Source: an uncultured Eubacteriales bacterium (GTDB taxonomy: Bacteria > Bacillota > Clostridia > Peptostreptococcales > Anaerovoracaceae). From it: 58,667 nt of DNA. The notes beneath the pieces are model-generated. The model worked only from the letters and a program-made list of their open reading frames with translations. It was not told the origin of the DNA and ran no database searches. Of the stretch, positions 25,264-33,809 are shown in pieces. Position 1 is the stretch's first letter; the number at the start of each line of letters is the position of its first letter. The stretch lies in assembly GCA_902774265.1 (NCBI GenBank), contig CACYHR010000013.1:1-58667 (forward strand), given 5' to 3'. A program made the position numbers and the translations under genes.

Positions 25264-27540
25264 ATGAAGACCATCATCAAGAGAGACGGTAAAGAAGTAC
25301 AGTTCGACGAGTCAAAGATATTCAACGCCATATATGCAGCCAACAAAGCTGTACAGGGCGAGAAGATGACCAGCATCGATTTTACATATCTGACTAAGAA
25401 GGTCGTAGAGAGACTGGACGGTGAGACATGCACAGTAGAGCAGGTACAGGATATCGTTGAGCAGATGCTCATCAGATATGACTATGAAAAGACTGCCAAG
25501 GCATATATTCTCTATCGTGCGGAGCACGCAAAGATCAGAGAAGCCGAGTCCGATCTGATGAATATCTACAACGAGCTTACATACTCATATTCAAAGGATG
25601 CCGATATCAAGAGAGAGAATGCCAACATCGACGGCGATACTTCTATGGGCACGATGCTCAAATACGGCTCCGAAGGCGCAAAGTATTTCGTGGACAATTA
25701 TGTTCTTCCTAAGGATATTGCAAAAGCTCATATCAACGGTGATATCCATATACACGATAAGGATTTCTATATGCTGACAGAGACCTGCTGTCAGATCGAT
25801 CTTATCAAACTGTTCAAGGACGGTTTCTGCACAGGTCACGGATATCTGAGAGAGCCGCAGTCCATCATGAGCTATGCTTCACTGGCATGTATCGCCATTC
25901 AGGCAAACCAGAACGAGATGCACGGCGGACAGTCTGTCCCGAACTTTGATTATTCGATGGCTCCCGGTGTTGCAAGGACATATATCAAGGAGTATTTCTC
26001 GGCTCTGACTGAGATCATAGCTGCGAAGCTGGATATCCATTATGATGATGCCAAGGCTTTGGCGGAGAAAATCAGAGTGGAAGCACCTGCCCCGACTATA
26101 AGCAACACAAAGACATATGGCGAAGAGCTCGGCAAGTGGTTCGACAGGACAGATAACACTTTCGGTGTTGACAAAGACATCCTGATCCATTGTAATGAGC
26201 AGGCGGGAGAAGCAGCGTGGGCCAGAACGGACAAGATGACCTATCAGGCAATGGAGGCTCTTATCCACAATCTCAATACCATGAACTCAAGAGCGGGCGC
26301 CCAGGTACCTTTCAGCTCAGTCAACTACGGTACTGATACGACTCCTGAGGGTCGCATGATAATAAAGAACCTGCTGCTGGCTACAGAGGCGGGCCTCGGA
26401 AACGGCGAAACACCTATATTCCCGGTGCAGATCTTCAAGGTAAAGGAAGGCGTCAACTTCAACAGCGGCGATCCTAACTACGATCTGTTCAAGCTGGCCG
26501 TAAGATGCAGTGCCAAGAGATTATTCCCGAACTTCAGCTTCCTTGATGCACCTTTCAACAAAACTTTCTACAGAGAAGGTGATTACAATTCTGAGGTTGC
26601 ATACATGGGATGCCGCACCAGAGTAATGGCTAACAACTACGATCCGACCAAGGCTGTGGTATGCGGCAGAGGAAACCTCTCGTTTACATCAATTAATCTG
26701 CCGAGACTCGGCATAGAGGCAAACAGGGATTTCGACGTATTCTATAAGAAACTGGACAATATGCTGGAGCTCGTATCGAGACAGCTGCTGCACAGATTCA
26801 AGATACAATGCACCAAGAGAGGCCGTAACTATCCGTTCCTGATGGGTCAGGGAATATGGATAGATTCCGACAATCTCGGTCCTGACGACAGTGTTGCTGA
26901 GATACTTAAACACGGTACTCTTTCGATAGGCTTTATCGGACTTGCTGAGACTATGAAGGCTCTTACGGGCAAACATCATGCCGAGGACGAGAATGTCAGG
27001 AAGCAAGCTTATGAGGTCGTAAAACACATGAGAGAGTTCTGCGACAAAAAGAGCGCTGAGACCGGTCTGAACTTTACACTGCTTGCAACACCTGCAGAAG
27101 GACTGTCCGGCAGATTCGTAAAAATAGACAGAGAAAAATACGGAAAGCTTGAGGGCATAACAGACAGGAATTACTACACCAATTCATTCCATGTCCCGGT
27201 TTATTATCCGATCGGAGCATTCGAAAAGCTGGAGATAGAGGCTCCTTATCACAATCTGACAAATGCGGGTCACATCAGCTATGTTGAGCTCGATGGTGAT
27301 ACGGCCAAGAATCCTGAGGCTTTCGAATCTATCATCAGATACATGAAGGAAGTAGGAATCGGATACGGTTCGGTCAACCATCCTGTAGACAGAGACCCTG
27401 TCTGCGGATATACAGGAGTGATAGATGACGTATGTCCGAGATGCGGAAGACGCGAAGGTGAACCGGTTACAATAGAGAGACTTAACGAGCTGAGAATGAG
27501 GTATCCAAGCGTTCCGGTACCATGCGACTGTAACCGCTAA
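25264..27540 (+). CDS. nrdD: Anaerobic (class III) ribonucleotide reductase catalytic chain lacking the glycyl-radical segment
   Basis: 758 residues from ATG 25264 behind AAAGGAAG. Residues 1-95 are an ATP-cone. The catalytic barrel includes the thiyl cysteine region YMGCRTRV (Cys450) and NLSFTSINLPRLG. The C-terminus has a zinc-type cluster of cysteines (Cys714, Cys724, Cys727, then CDC at 754-756). Normal NrdD then continues into the (R)(V/I)xGYL glycyl-radical loop. Here the chain stops after a 25-residue tail without it, and the loop is encoded by the separate gene at 27654. The enzyme reduces ribonucleotides to deoxyribonucleotides under anoxia and is activated by NrdG (29056). The split appears designed, since each part has its own ribosome site. 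Confidence 0.93.
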   Translation: MKTIIKRDGKEVQFDESKIFNAIYAANKAVQGEKMTSIDFTYLTKKVVERLDGETCTVEQVQDIVEQMLIRYDYEKTAKAYILYRAEHAKIREAESDLMNIYNELTYSYSKDADIKRENANIDGDTSMGTMLKYGSEGAKYFVDNYVLPKDIAKAHINGDIHIHDKDFYMLTETCCQIDLIKLFKDGFCTGHGYLREPQSIMSYASLACIAIQANQNEMHGGQSVPNFDYSMAPGVARTYIKEYFSALTEIIAAKLDIHYDDAKALAEKIRVEAPAPTISNTKTYGEELGKWFDRTDNTFGVDKDILIHCNEQAGEAAWARTDKMTYQAMEALIHNLNTMNSRAGAQVPFSSVNYGTDTTPEGRMIIKNLLLATEAGLGNGETPIFPVQIFKVKEGVNFNSGDPNYDLFKLAVRCSAKRLFPNFSFLDAPFNKTFYREGDYNSEVAYMGCRTRVMANNYDPTKAVVCGRGNLSFTSINLPRLGIEANRDFDVFYKKLDNMLELVSRQLLHRFKIQCTKRGRNYPFLMGQGIWIDSDNLGPDDSVAEILKHGTLSIGFIGLAETMKALTGKHHAEDENVRKQAYEVVKHMREFCDKKSAETGLNFTLLATPAEGLSGRFVKIDREKYGKLEGITDRNYYTNSFHVPVYYPIGAFEKLEIEAPYHNLTNAGHISYVELDGDTAKNPEAFESIIRYMKEVGIGYGSVNHPVDRDPVCGYTGVIDDVCPRCGRREGEPVTIERLNELRMRYPSVPVPCDCNR

Positions 27541-27541
27541 A

Positions 27542-27589
27542 ACACAATATACAGTATAGTACTGTAAAAGATACAACAATATACATTAT
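27542..27589 (+). promoter_or_regulatory. Second pair of NrdR-like boxes, upstream of the glycyl-radical gene
   Basis: ACACAATATACAGTAT (27542-27557) matches the NrdR consensus at 14 of 16 positions, and CAACAATATACATTAT (27574-27589) at 11 of 16. The starts are again exactly 32 bp apart. A perfect 6-3-6 palindrome (ACAGTA-TAG-TACTGT, 27551-27565) overlaps the first box. Confidence 0.65.
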
Positions 27590-27595
27590 GCAGGC

Positions 27596-27624
27596 TTCAC
27601 ATTGGAGCCTGCCGGATATATAAT
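27596..27624 (+). promoter_or_regulatory. Candidate promoter of the glycyl-radical gene, with hairpin
   Basis: TTCACA (27596-27601), 17-bp spacer, TATAAT (27619-27624). A 7-bp hairpin GCAGGCT/AGCCTGC (27590-27612) overlaps it and could act as a partial terminator or processing site for the nrdD transcript. Confidence 0.55.
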
Positions 27625-27653
27625 ACCCGTGGAGACAAATTGGAGGTAAAGAT

Positions 27654-27815
27654 ATGAACAACAATGTAGTAAAGAATGTAAACGGTCAGGTAGGTGAAGG
27701 TGTCGGATTCGAGAGAATCAGAAGAATCACAGGATATCTCGTAGGCACACTCGACAGATTCAACAACGGCAAGAGAGCCGAGGTTGAGGACAGAGTAAAA
27801 CACGGCCTGAAATAA
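27654..27815 (+). CDS. Separately encoded glycyl-radical domain of anaerobic ribonucleotide reductase
   Basis: A 53-residue gene from ATG 27654 behind TTGGAGG. Residues 20-41 (ERIRRITGYLVG then TLDRFNNGKRA) are the C-terminal radical loop of class III NrdD; Gly27 in ITGYL is the predicted radical glycine. The first 19 residues are polar and unrelated to NrdD, and the end (VEDRVKHGLK) matches the usual NrdD terminus. It has its own promoter, NrdR-like boxes and terminator. It most likely docks into the catalytic chain encoded upstream and is activated by NrdG. An alternative is a spare part that repairs an oxygen-cut enzyme, as YfiD/GrcA does for pyruvate formate-lyase; but here the main chain has no glycine loop of its own. 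Confidence 0.88.
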   Translation: MNNNVVKNVNGQVGEGVGFERIRRITGYLVGTLDRFNNGKRAEVEDRVKHGLK

Positions 27816-27858
27816 ACAGTAACTTAACCCAGTAACCCCAAAAATAATTGTAACCCAA

Positions 27859-27893
27859 AAAATCGGATCAGCCCGCAAAGCCGATCCGGTTTT
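27859..27893 (+). terminator. Terminator after the glycyl-radical gene
   Basis: AAAATCGGATC pairs with GATCCGGTTTT (11 bp, one G-T pair), T-run included. Confidence 0.82.
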
Positions 27894-27977
27894 ATATTGT
27901 CAGATGACTCATTAGCTGATACCATGCATATTGAGTAAGATGAACAGGCTGAACAGGTAGAATAAGGCGGTGCGGAT

Positions 27978-28865
27978 ATGCATGATATATGGAATCCATG
28001 GCACGGATGTGTCAAATGCAGCGAGGGCTGCAAAAATTGCTATATGTATTATCTCGACAGCATGAGGGATAATGACGGCTCCGAGATATACCTGACTTCC
28101 AATGCCCGGTATCCGCTCTCCAGAGACAGGATGGGAAGATACAAGATCAGGAGCGGCGAGAAGATCAGTGTGTGCATGACTTCGGACTTCTTTCTCGAGG
28201 AGGCTGATAAATGGAGAAGTGATGCGTGGAATATAATGCACATGCGCAGCGATGTCATTTTTATCCTGGTGACAAAGAGACCGCAGCGCATTGCTGAGTG
28301 CCTTCCGCCTGAATGGGGAGACGGATGGGAAAATATATTTCTGAATGTGACTGCTGAGAATCAGAGAAGAGCTGATGAGAGGATCCCCATACTGCTGGAC
28401 CTCCCTTTCAGACATAAGGGTGTTTATGTTGCGCCGATACTGGGACCTGTGAAGCTCGGCAGATATCTTGACAGCGGACTTATCGAACAGGTAGTGTGCG
28501 GAGGGGAAAATTACGGCGGCAGGCGGCCGTGCGATTTCGACTGGATCAGGTCGCTGCGGGCGGAATGCGAGTCAAGAGATATAACTTTCTGCTTCATGGA
28601 GACCGGAACCGTATTCATTAAGGATGGAAAAGAGTATGTATTGAACGGCAAGCGACTTCAGACGAGTCAGGCACTGAAATCAGGTATGAACTATCAGGGC
28701 AGACCGATGCGGTTTGAACTTGTCGACACATGGGGACTTCCCATTCCGGAAGAAAATCTGTATGTAAAGCGCTATTGCAGCAACTGCAGAGATTGCGCGA
28801 TGAAACTCATATGCAACGGCTGCAGCTTCTGCGGCAAATGCGGCGTAAAGCCGGAAAATCTTTGA
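27978..28865 (+). CDS. DUF5131 family Cys-rich protein (phage gp37/gp68-like)
   Basis: 295 residues from ATG 27978. The N-terminus reads WNPWHGC..CSEGCKNCYMYYLD with Cys11, Cys14, Cys18 and Cys21, a radical-SAM-like CxxxCxxC motif typical of DUF5131. VTAENQ, ILVTKRP and CGGENYGGRRPCDFDW also fit. The C-terminus adds a dense Cys cluster (YCSNCRDCAMKL then CNGCSFCGKCG) that could hold a second Fe-S or Zn site. The family often appears in phages and near defence or DNA-modification genes; its reaction is unsettled. Here it lies between the two nrdD pieces and nrdG, which suggests but does not prove a link to radical chemistry in nucleotide reduction. Confidence 0.85.
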   Translation: MHDIWNPWHGCVKCSEGCKNCYMYYLDSMRDNDGSEIYLTSNARYPLSRDRMGRYKIRSGEKISVCMTSDFFLEEADKWRSDAWNIMHMRSDVIFILVTKRPQRIAECLPPEWGDGWENIFLNVTAENQRRADERIPILLDLPFRHKGVYVAPILGPVKLGRYLDSGLIEQVVCGGENYGGRRPCDFDWIRSLRAECESRDITFCFMETGTVFIKDGKEYVLNGKRLQTSQALKSGMNYQGRPMRFELVDTWGLPIPEENLYVKRYCSNCRDCAMKLICNGCSFCGKCGVKPENL

Positions 28866-28945
28866 ATTTACATGGATTAGATATGTGAATAGTGTTATAA
28901 TTCATATCGCAAGAAGCGATGTATCCGGATATTATCAAAAGAATT

Positions 28946-28982
28946 AAAAACGAGTCTGCATAGGATCGGCAGGCTCGTTTTT
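28946..28982 (+). terminator. Terminator after the DUF5131 gene
   Basis: AAAAACGAGTCTGC pairs with GCAGGCTCGTTTTT (14 bp, one G-T pair). An extended -10 (TGTTATAAT, 28893-28901) just upstream may start a short transcript of about 80 nt ending here. Confidence 0.85.
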
Positions 28983-29055
28983 ACACATCGGAGTGATCGT
29001 TTCATACATATGTACGAAATCAGGTTTGCAGTTTATTTATTATCAGTATAGTGAT

Positions 29056-29601
29056 ATGGAAGAGAAAAGAACAGATCAGACATTGATAAGAGTGTGCGGG
29101 GTAGAACCTGAATCAATAGTGGACGGACCCGGATTCAGATATGTGCTTTTTGTGCAGGGCTGTACGCACAGATGTCACGGCTGCCACAACCCGGAATCCT
29201 GGGATAAGGATGGAGGGTTTACCATGACAGTTGATGATGTGCTGTCAGAGATAAAAGAAAATCCTCATCTCAGGGGAGTGACTTTTTCTGGCGGCGAGCC
29301 GTTCGAGCAGGTGCGTGCACTGAGGATACTGGGCAAGAGAATAAAGGAAGCAGGCCTTTCGCTTATGAGCTATTCGGGCTATACTCTTGAAGAGCTGCAG
29401 GACAGGCATGATGCGGAGACGGATAAGCTGCTGGGAATGCTGGATATACTCGTAGACGGCAGATATATCGAATCTCAGCGCAATCTTACACTGATCTACA
29501 GAGGATCTGAGAATCAGCGCGTCATAGATATGAACAGGACAAGAAGCGAAGGAAAGATAGTTCTTTATCATTCGGATTTTGATGAAGAAATAATAATATA
29601 G
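29056..29601 (+). CDS. nrdG: Anaerobic ribonucleotide reductase activating protein
   Basis: About 181 residues from ATG 29056; no good ribosome site is visible and a GTG at 28993 is in frame. It is a radical-SAM protein with CTHRCHGCHN (Cys36, Cys40, Cys43) and TFSGGEPFEQ, which bind the 4Fe-4S cluster and SAM. It makes the glycyl radical on NrdD, here presumably on Gly27 of the separate 53-residue protein. It lies after a terminator, so it has its own transcript start. Confidence 0.92.
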   Translation: MEEKRTDQTLIRVCGVEPESIVDGPGFRYVLFVQGCTHRCHGCHNPESWDKDGGFTMTVDDVLSEIKENPHLRGVTFSGGEPFEQVRALRILGKRIKEAGLSLMSYSGYTLEELQDRHDAETDKLLGMLDILVDGRYIESQRNLTLIYRGSENQRVIDMNRTRSEGKIVLYHSDFDEEIII

Positions 29602-29613
29602 GACAGGAATGAT

Positions 29614-30795
29614 ATGAAACTGGAACTTGTTGCGACTGCGACTTTTGGACTTGAAGCGGTGGTACGCCGTGAGATAGAAGCTCTCGGATACAGGATAATA
29701 AAGACGGAGGACGGGCGCGTTACATACATGGGTGATGAACGTGCTGTCGTAAGATCAAATCTGTGGCTGAGAACAGCTGACAGGGTCTATATCCGAATGG
29801 GTGAATTCAAAGCGGAGACATTTGAAGAACTGTTTCAGCAGACAAAGGGCATCGCCTGGGAGGATATCATCCCGGCGGACGGATCTTTTCCTGTGGTCGG
29901 AGGATCTGTAAAATCCGCGCTCCACAGTGTTCCGGCCTGCCAGAGTATCATCAAAAAGGCCGTGGTATCAAGACTGGGCGATTTCTACTTCACGGAAACA
30001 CTGCCTGAGACCGGTGCGGAATACCGCATCAGATTTATAGCGCACAAAGATAGTTTTCTCATGCTCATTGATACAAGCGGTACCGGACTCCACAAAAGAG
30101 GATACAGGACGGCAGACGTGGCGGCACCTATCAAGGAGACTCTTGCGGCGGCGCTTGTGCAGCTCAGCTTTTACAGAAAGGACAGACCTCTGGTCGACTG
30201 CTGCTGCGGATCCGGGACTATACCTATCGAGGCGGCAATGATAGCCCGCAACATAGCTCCGGGTCTTGGACGAAGCTTTGCTGCAGAGAACTGGGATCTG
30301 ATAGCGAAGGATATCTGGAAGGAAGAAAAGCGGCTGGCTTTTGAGGCTGCCGATTTCGATACGGAACTCAGTATACGTGCGATGGACATAGACAGGCGGG
30401 CGGTCAGGGCGGCCAAAGCCAATGCCGATGAGGCAGGTCTCACGGACGACATAGAGTTTATCTGCATGGATATGACCCGCTGGGAGCCTGATACTACCAA
30501 TACATTACAACATGGATCAGACAGTAAAATCACTAAAGATGACTATGCTGTCATTATAAGCAATCTGCCATATGCTCTGCGTGTGGGGACAACTGAAGGA
30601 AATAAGCAGATATATAAGAAATTAAAGGCATTAATGGAGCAATGCCCTAAATGGTCTTTTTTTCTGATTACGGCAGATAAATCAATAGAGAATGAATTAG
30701 GAAGAAAAGCGGATAAGCGAAGGAAGCTTTATAACGGCATGATCGAGACGCAGTATTATCAGTTTCATGGACAAAGACCGCCGAAGCAATTATAA
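29614..30795 (+). CDS. THUMP-domain class I methyltransferase (RlmL N-half/YpsC-like rRNA N2-guanine methyltransferase)
   Basis: 393 residues. Residues about 1-150 are the ferredoxin-like and THUMP RNA-binding part. A Rossmann methyltransferase follows: DCCCGSGTIPIEAA for SAM and AMDIDRRAVRAAKANA for the ribose. The family base-flipping motif is normally N-P-P-Y; here it reads NLPY at residue 317, so one key Pro is replaced by Leu. The last 300 bp (about 30500-30795) are clearly more AT-rich and use different codons (TTA, AAT, AAA) than the first two thirds, suggesting a recombined end. Role is probably 23S rRNA modification. Confidence 0.85.
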   Translation: MKLELVATATFGLEAVVRREIEALGYRIIKTEDGRVTYMGDERAVVRSNLWLRTADRVYIRMGEFKAETFEELFQQTKGIAWEDIIPADGSFPVVGGSVKSALHSVPACQSIIKKAVVSRLGDFYFTETLPETGAEYRIRFIAHKDSFLMLIDTSGTGLHKRGYRTADVAAPIKETLAAALVQLSFYRKDRPLVDCCCGSGTIPIEAAMIARNIAPGLGRSFAAENWDLIAKDIWKEEKRLAFEAADFDTELSIRAMDIDRRAVRAAKANADEAGLTDDIEFICMDMTRWEPDTTNTLQHGSDSKITKDDYAVIISNLPYALRVGTTEGNKQIYKKLKALMEQCPKWSFFLITADKSIENELGRKADKRRKLYNGMIETQYYQFHGQRPPKQL

Positions 30796-30920
30796 CGGAA
30801 TAATTACCTGAATTAAATATACATTACTTTTGTATGGATATATAATATCTATATACCCAAACCGGAAATATCCGGAAAAGCAGAAAAAACTGAGCATTCA
30901 GGAAGGGAGAAACAAGAGGA

Positions 30921-32600
30921 ATGAAGTATAAAAGAATATTATTGAGTATGCTTCTCATTATGACGATGGTATTTTCATTCGGACCGGCCTCAGTATTCGC
31001 CGGGAATGAGACTGATAAGGAAACACTCAAAGTAAGTGTTCAGGAAGACGGAAGCGTATCAGTCAAAGGATTCGAGTCTGATGATCTTCTCATGCAGTAT
31101 ATCGATCATAAGCTTGCGGAGGAGCTTTCGACTGATGCCGGAAAGGCTCTGCGGATCGAATCCGCGCCTCACAGCAGAAGAGATGCTATCGAGGGTGTCG
31201 CGGCAAATATGTATGACGCTTTGACTCCGTCGGTAAAAAAGGTTGCTGCAGGCGAACTGGCGGATACCGCAATTACAGTTCCGGCAGAAAAAATCTTTGA
31301 TAGTGCTGTATATACCGCAAAAGATCTTGGAGTAAAAACGCTGTTTGATGATGAGGGTAATATAAGCCGGGAGGCTTTCGATGCATTCGTAGACAAACTT
31401 AAGTCTGACCTTTCAGATGATCTTTCCGTTATGCTGAGCGCAATGATAGCTGATATGCCTTTTGAGCTTTACTGGCTCGATAATGAAAGCGGGATCGAGT
31501 TCGAGTTTACACCTGACTGGTTCATTAATAATATGAATGTCTATAATGATGGTAAAGCTATCGGCATTGAGACGGATGAAACGCTGCAGATGACTTTCCT
31601 GTTCTATGTATCGCAGGATTACAGCCTCGGAGGATCCCAGTCACAATATGGTCCTGCAAGAACTACAGAAGTCGATACAGGATTCACAAAGGCGGCAGCA
31701 AAGACAGCTGAGAATATATCGGGTATAATCAGAAAAGCTGCAGACGAACCGGATGTGCATAAACTGATCATATACAAAGATGAGATCTGCGGACTGACAT
31801 CGTATCATCCGACAGCAATGGAAGACAAAGACTTCCCGTACGGAGATCCGTGGCAGCTTATCTATGTGTTTGACGGAGATGAGAACACTAAGGTAGTCTG
31901 CGAAGGCTATTCAAAGGCTTTCCAGTATCTTTGCGACAATACCGCTTTTAACGATAAAAATATAGAAAGCCGTCTTATCTGGGGAGAAATGATCCACAGC
32001 AGCAAGGGAAAAGTACTGGTCAGCGGCAAGCATATGTGGAACATCGTTCATATGGATGACGGATACAATTATATTGCTGATATTACAAACTGCGACGAGG
32101 ATGAGAATTCATCCGATGGGAAATATCCGGGCGAAGTATTTCTCGCAGGGGCGGTGTCCGGTTCTGTAGGAAGCGGCTATACTTACAAATATGAGAACGG
32201 GACTATAAAATATATATATGATACGGATATGCACAGCATTTTTTCGAAAAACGAGCTGACAATGTCCAACAATTCGTATCCGCATGATAAAGGCGGTGAC
32301 GAGATGACAGTTTCGGGAAAAACTGTCAGTCTTAAATACAGCAATCTCAAAAAGAAGAATCAGACTATAGCGGCAAAAAAAGCGATCACAGTCAAAAATG
32401 CAATCGGTTCTGTCAGCTATAAGCTTGTAAAAGTCAGCAAAACATCCGCAAAGAAAAAATTCAGCGTTGCAAAAGACGGAAAAATCACAGTCAGAAAAGG
32501 TCTGAAGAAGGGAACATATAAACTGACCATCGCTGTCACAGATAAAGACGGCGAAAAGAAAACAACCGGGAATGCCGTTGTAACAATAAAAGTAAAATAA
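30921..32600 (+). CDS. Secreted transglutaminase-like protein with C-terminal Ig/cadherin-like repeat
   Basis: 559 residues. A signal peptide ends near SVFAGN. A long unassigned region (about 30-290) precedes a transglutaminase-like cysteine protease core: CEGYSKAFQYLCD with the nucleophile, GKHMWNIVHMD with His, and YIADITNCD with Asp. The last 100 residues are Lys-rich and beta-strand-like (SYKLVKVSKTSAKKKFSV, then KGTYKLTIAVTDKDG), a module seen at the end of many secreted clostridial proteins. It may cut or crosslink surface protein or peptidoglycan-linked peptide. A strong terminator follows, so it is a single gene unit. Confidence 0.85.
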   Translation: MKYKRILLSMLLIMTMVFSFGPASVFAGNETDKETLKVSVQEDGSVSVKGFESDDLLMQYIDHKLAEELSTDAGKALRIESAPHSRRDAIEGVAANMYDALTPSVKKVAAGELADTAITVPAEKIFDSAVYTAKDLGVKTLFDDEGNISREAFDAFVDKLKSDLSDDLSVMLSAMIADMPFELYWLDNESGIEFEFTPDWFINNMNVYNDGKAIGIETDETLQMTFLFYVSQDYSLGGSQSQYGPARTTEVDTGFTKAAAKTAENISGIIRKAADEPDVHKLIIYKDEICGLTSYHPTAMEDKDFPYGDPWQLIYVFDGDENTKVVCEGYSKAFQYLCDNTAFNDKNIESRLIWGEMIHSSKGKVLVSGKHMWNIVHMDDGYNYIADITNCDEDENSSDGKYPGEVFLAGAVSGSVGSGYTYKYENGTIKYIYDTDMHSIFSKNELTMSNNSYPHDKGGDEMTVSGKTVSLKYSNLKKKNQTIAAKKAITVKNAIGSVSYKLVKVSKTSAKKKFSVAKDGKITVRKGLKKGTYKLTIAVTDKDGEKKTTGNAVVTIKVK

Positions 32601-32640
32601 GCCTGCGGGATATTTTCAGAATAACAGCAGAATATTTATA

Positions 32641-32669
32641 GCCGGAATCTCGATTCCGGCTCATTTTTT
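32641..32669 (+). terminator. Terminator after the transglutaminase-like gene
   Basis: GCCGGAATC-TC-GATTCCGGC is a perfect 9-bp stem followed by TCATTTTTT. Confidence 0.9.
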
Positions 32670-32756
32670 GCAGCAGTAGATGAATAAACAAAGGGGCATA
32701 TATGTTATTATTGACATAATCAGTTATACCGGAACCTGAGATACAGGAGACAGAAC

Positions 32757-33800
32757 ATGATCAAAAAGAGTTTTTACTACCCGTCAGCTGACGGCATGAC
32801 GAGTATACATGCGATAAGCTGGGAACCGCTCGGAAAGCCGGTCGGCGTAGTACAGATAATACACGGAATGTGCGAGTTCATCGACAGATATGATGAATTC
32901 GCGAGATTTCTCTGCGATAACGGATTTGTGGTCGTAGGGGAGGATCATCTCGGACACGGAGAGTCTGTCATTTCTTCAGAATATCACGGATTCTTCGGCA
33001 AAAACGGCAATGCATGGATTATTTCGGATATCCATACGCTGAGACAGATAACGCATGAGAAATACCCGGAACTAAGATACATGATGCTCGGACACAGCAT
33101 GGGATCTTTTCTCGTCCGTCAGTACATCACTGAAAAGAACGCGTCTTATGCAGATGGACTCAGCGGAATAGTCATCATGGGCACGGGATGGACTCCGAAC
33201 CCCGTTATCGGCAGCGGTATGATGCTTGCGAGGCTGCTCGGCCTTGACAAGGTCGGCAAGAGGGCGAAGGCGATTGAATTCGCCAGCTTCGGTTCCTATC
33301 TCAAGAGGATACCCGATGCAAAGACCGGAGCGGAATGGCTTACCAAGGATAACGACATAATAGATAAATACATTGATAATCCGATGAACAATTTTCACTT
33401 TACTCCTAATGCTTTCTATCACATGTTCAGCGGAATGATGAAGGCTCATGATATAAACCGAATGAAAAAGCTCCCTGCCGGGCTGCCTTTGCTGTTTACA
33501 TCAGGAGCTGAAGATCCGGTGGGAGGCTGGGGTGAGGGCGTCCGCAAAGCCTTTATGGTATACATGGAAAACACCGAATGCAAGGTGGATCTGAGACTTT
33601 ATGACGACGACAGACATGAGATACTGAATGAAACAGACCGTGATGATGTATTCAGGGATCTGCTGGTATTCTTCCGCCACTGTCTCGGTGATTATCAGGA
33701 AACATTCGGCGTCGTACCTATGGATTCAGTGTATAATGAAACGGCAGATACTGAAGATAATAAAGATAATGAAGATAATACAGAAAGGCAGGAGGTCTGA
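32757..33800 (+). CDS. Alpha/beta hydrolase, monoglyceride lipase-like
   Basis: 347 residues, ATG 32757 behind ACAGGAGAC. It has the hydrolase pattern IIHGMCEFIDRYDEFARFL, the nucleophile elbow GHSMGS, Asp in SGAEDPVGG and His in DRHEILNE, which fits lysophospholipase/monoacylglycerol lipases. The C-terminal 25 residues are a low-complexity Asp/Asn/Glu tail. No signal peptide, so cytoplasmic. It lies 9 bp before the prepilin peptidase gene. Confidence 0.88.
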   Translation: MIKKSFYYPSADGMTSIHAISWEPLGKPVGVVQIIHGMCEFIDRYDEFARFLCDNGFVVVGEDHLGHGESVISSEYHGFFGKNGNAWIISDIHTLRQITHEKYPELRYMMLGHSMGSFLVRQYITEKNASYADGLSGIVIMGTGWTPNPVIGSGMMLARLLGLDKVGKRAKAIEFASFGSYLKRIPDAKTGAEWLTKDNDIIDKYIDNPMNNFHFTPNAFYHMFSGMMKAHDINRMKKLPAGLPLLFTSGAEDPVGGWGEGVRKAFMVYMENTECKVDLRLYDDDRHEILNETDRDDVFRDLLVFFRHCLGDYQETFGVVPMDSVYNETADTEDNKDNEDNTERQEV

Positions 33801-33809
33801 TCCCGCAGC

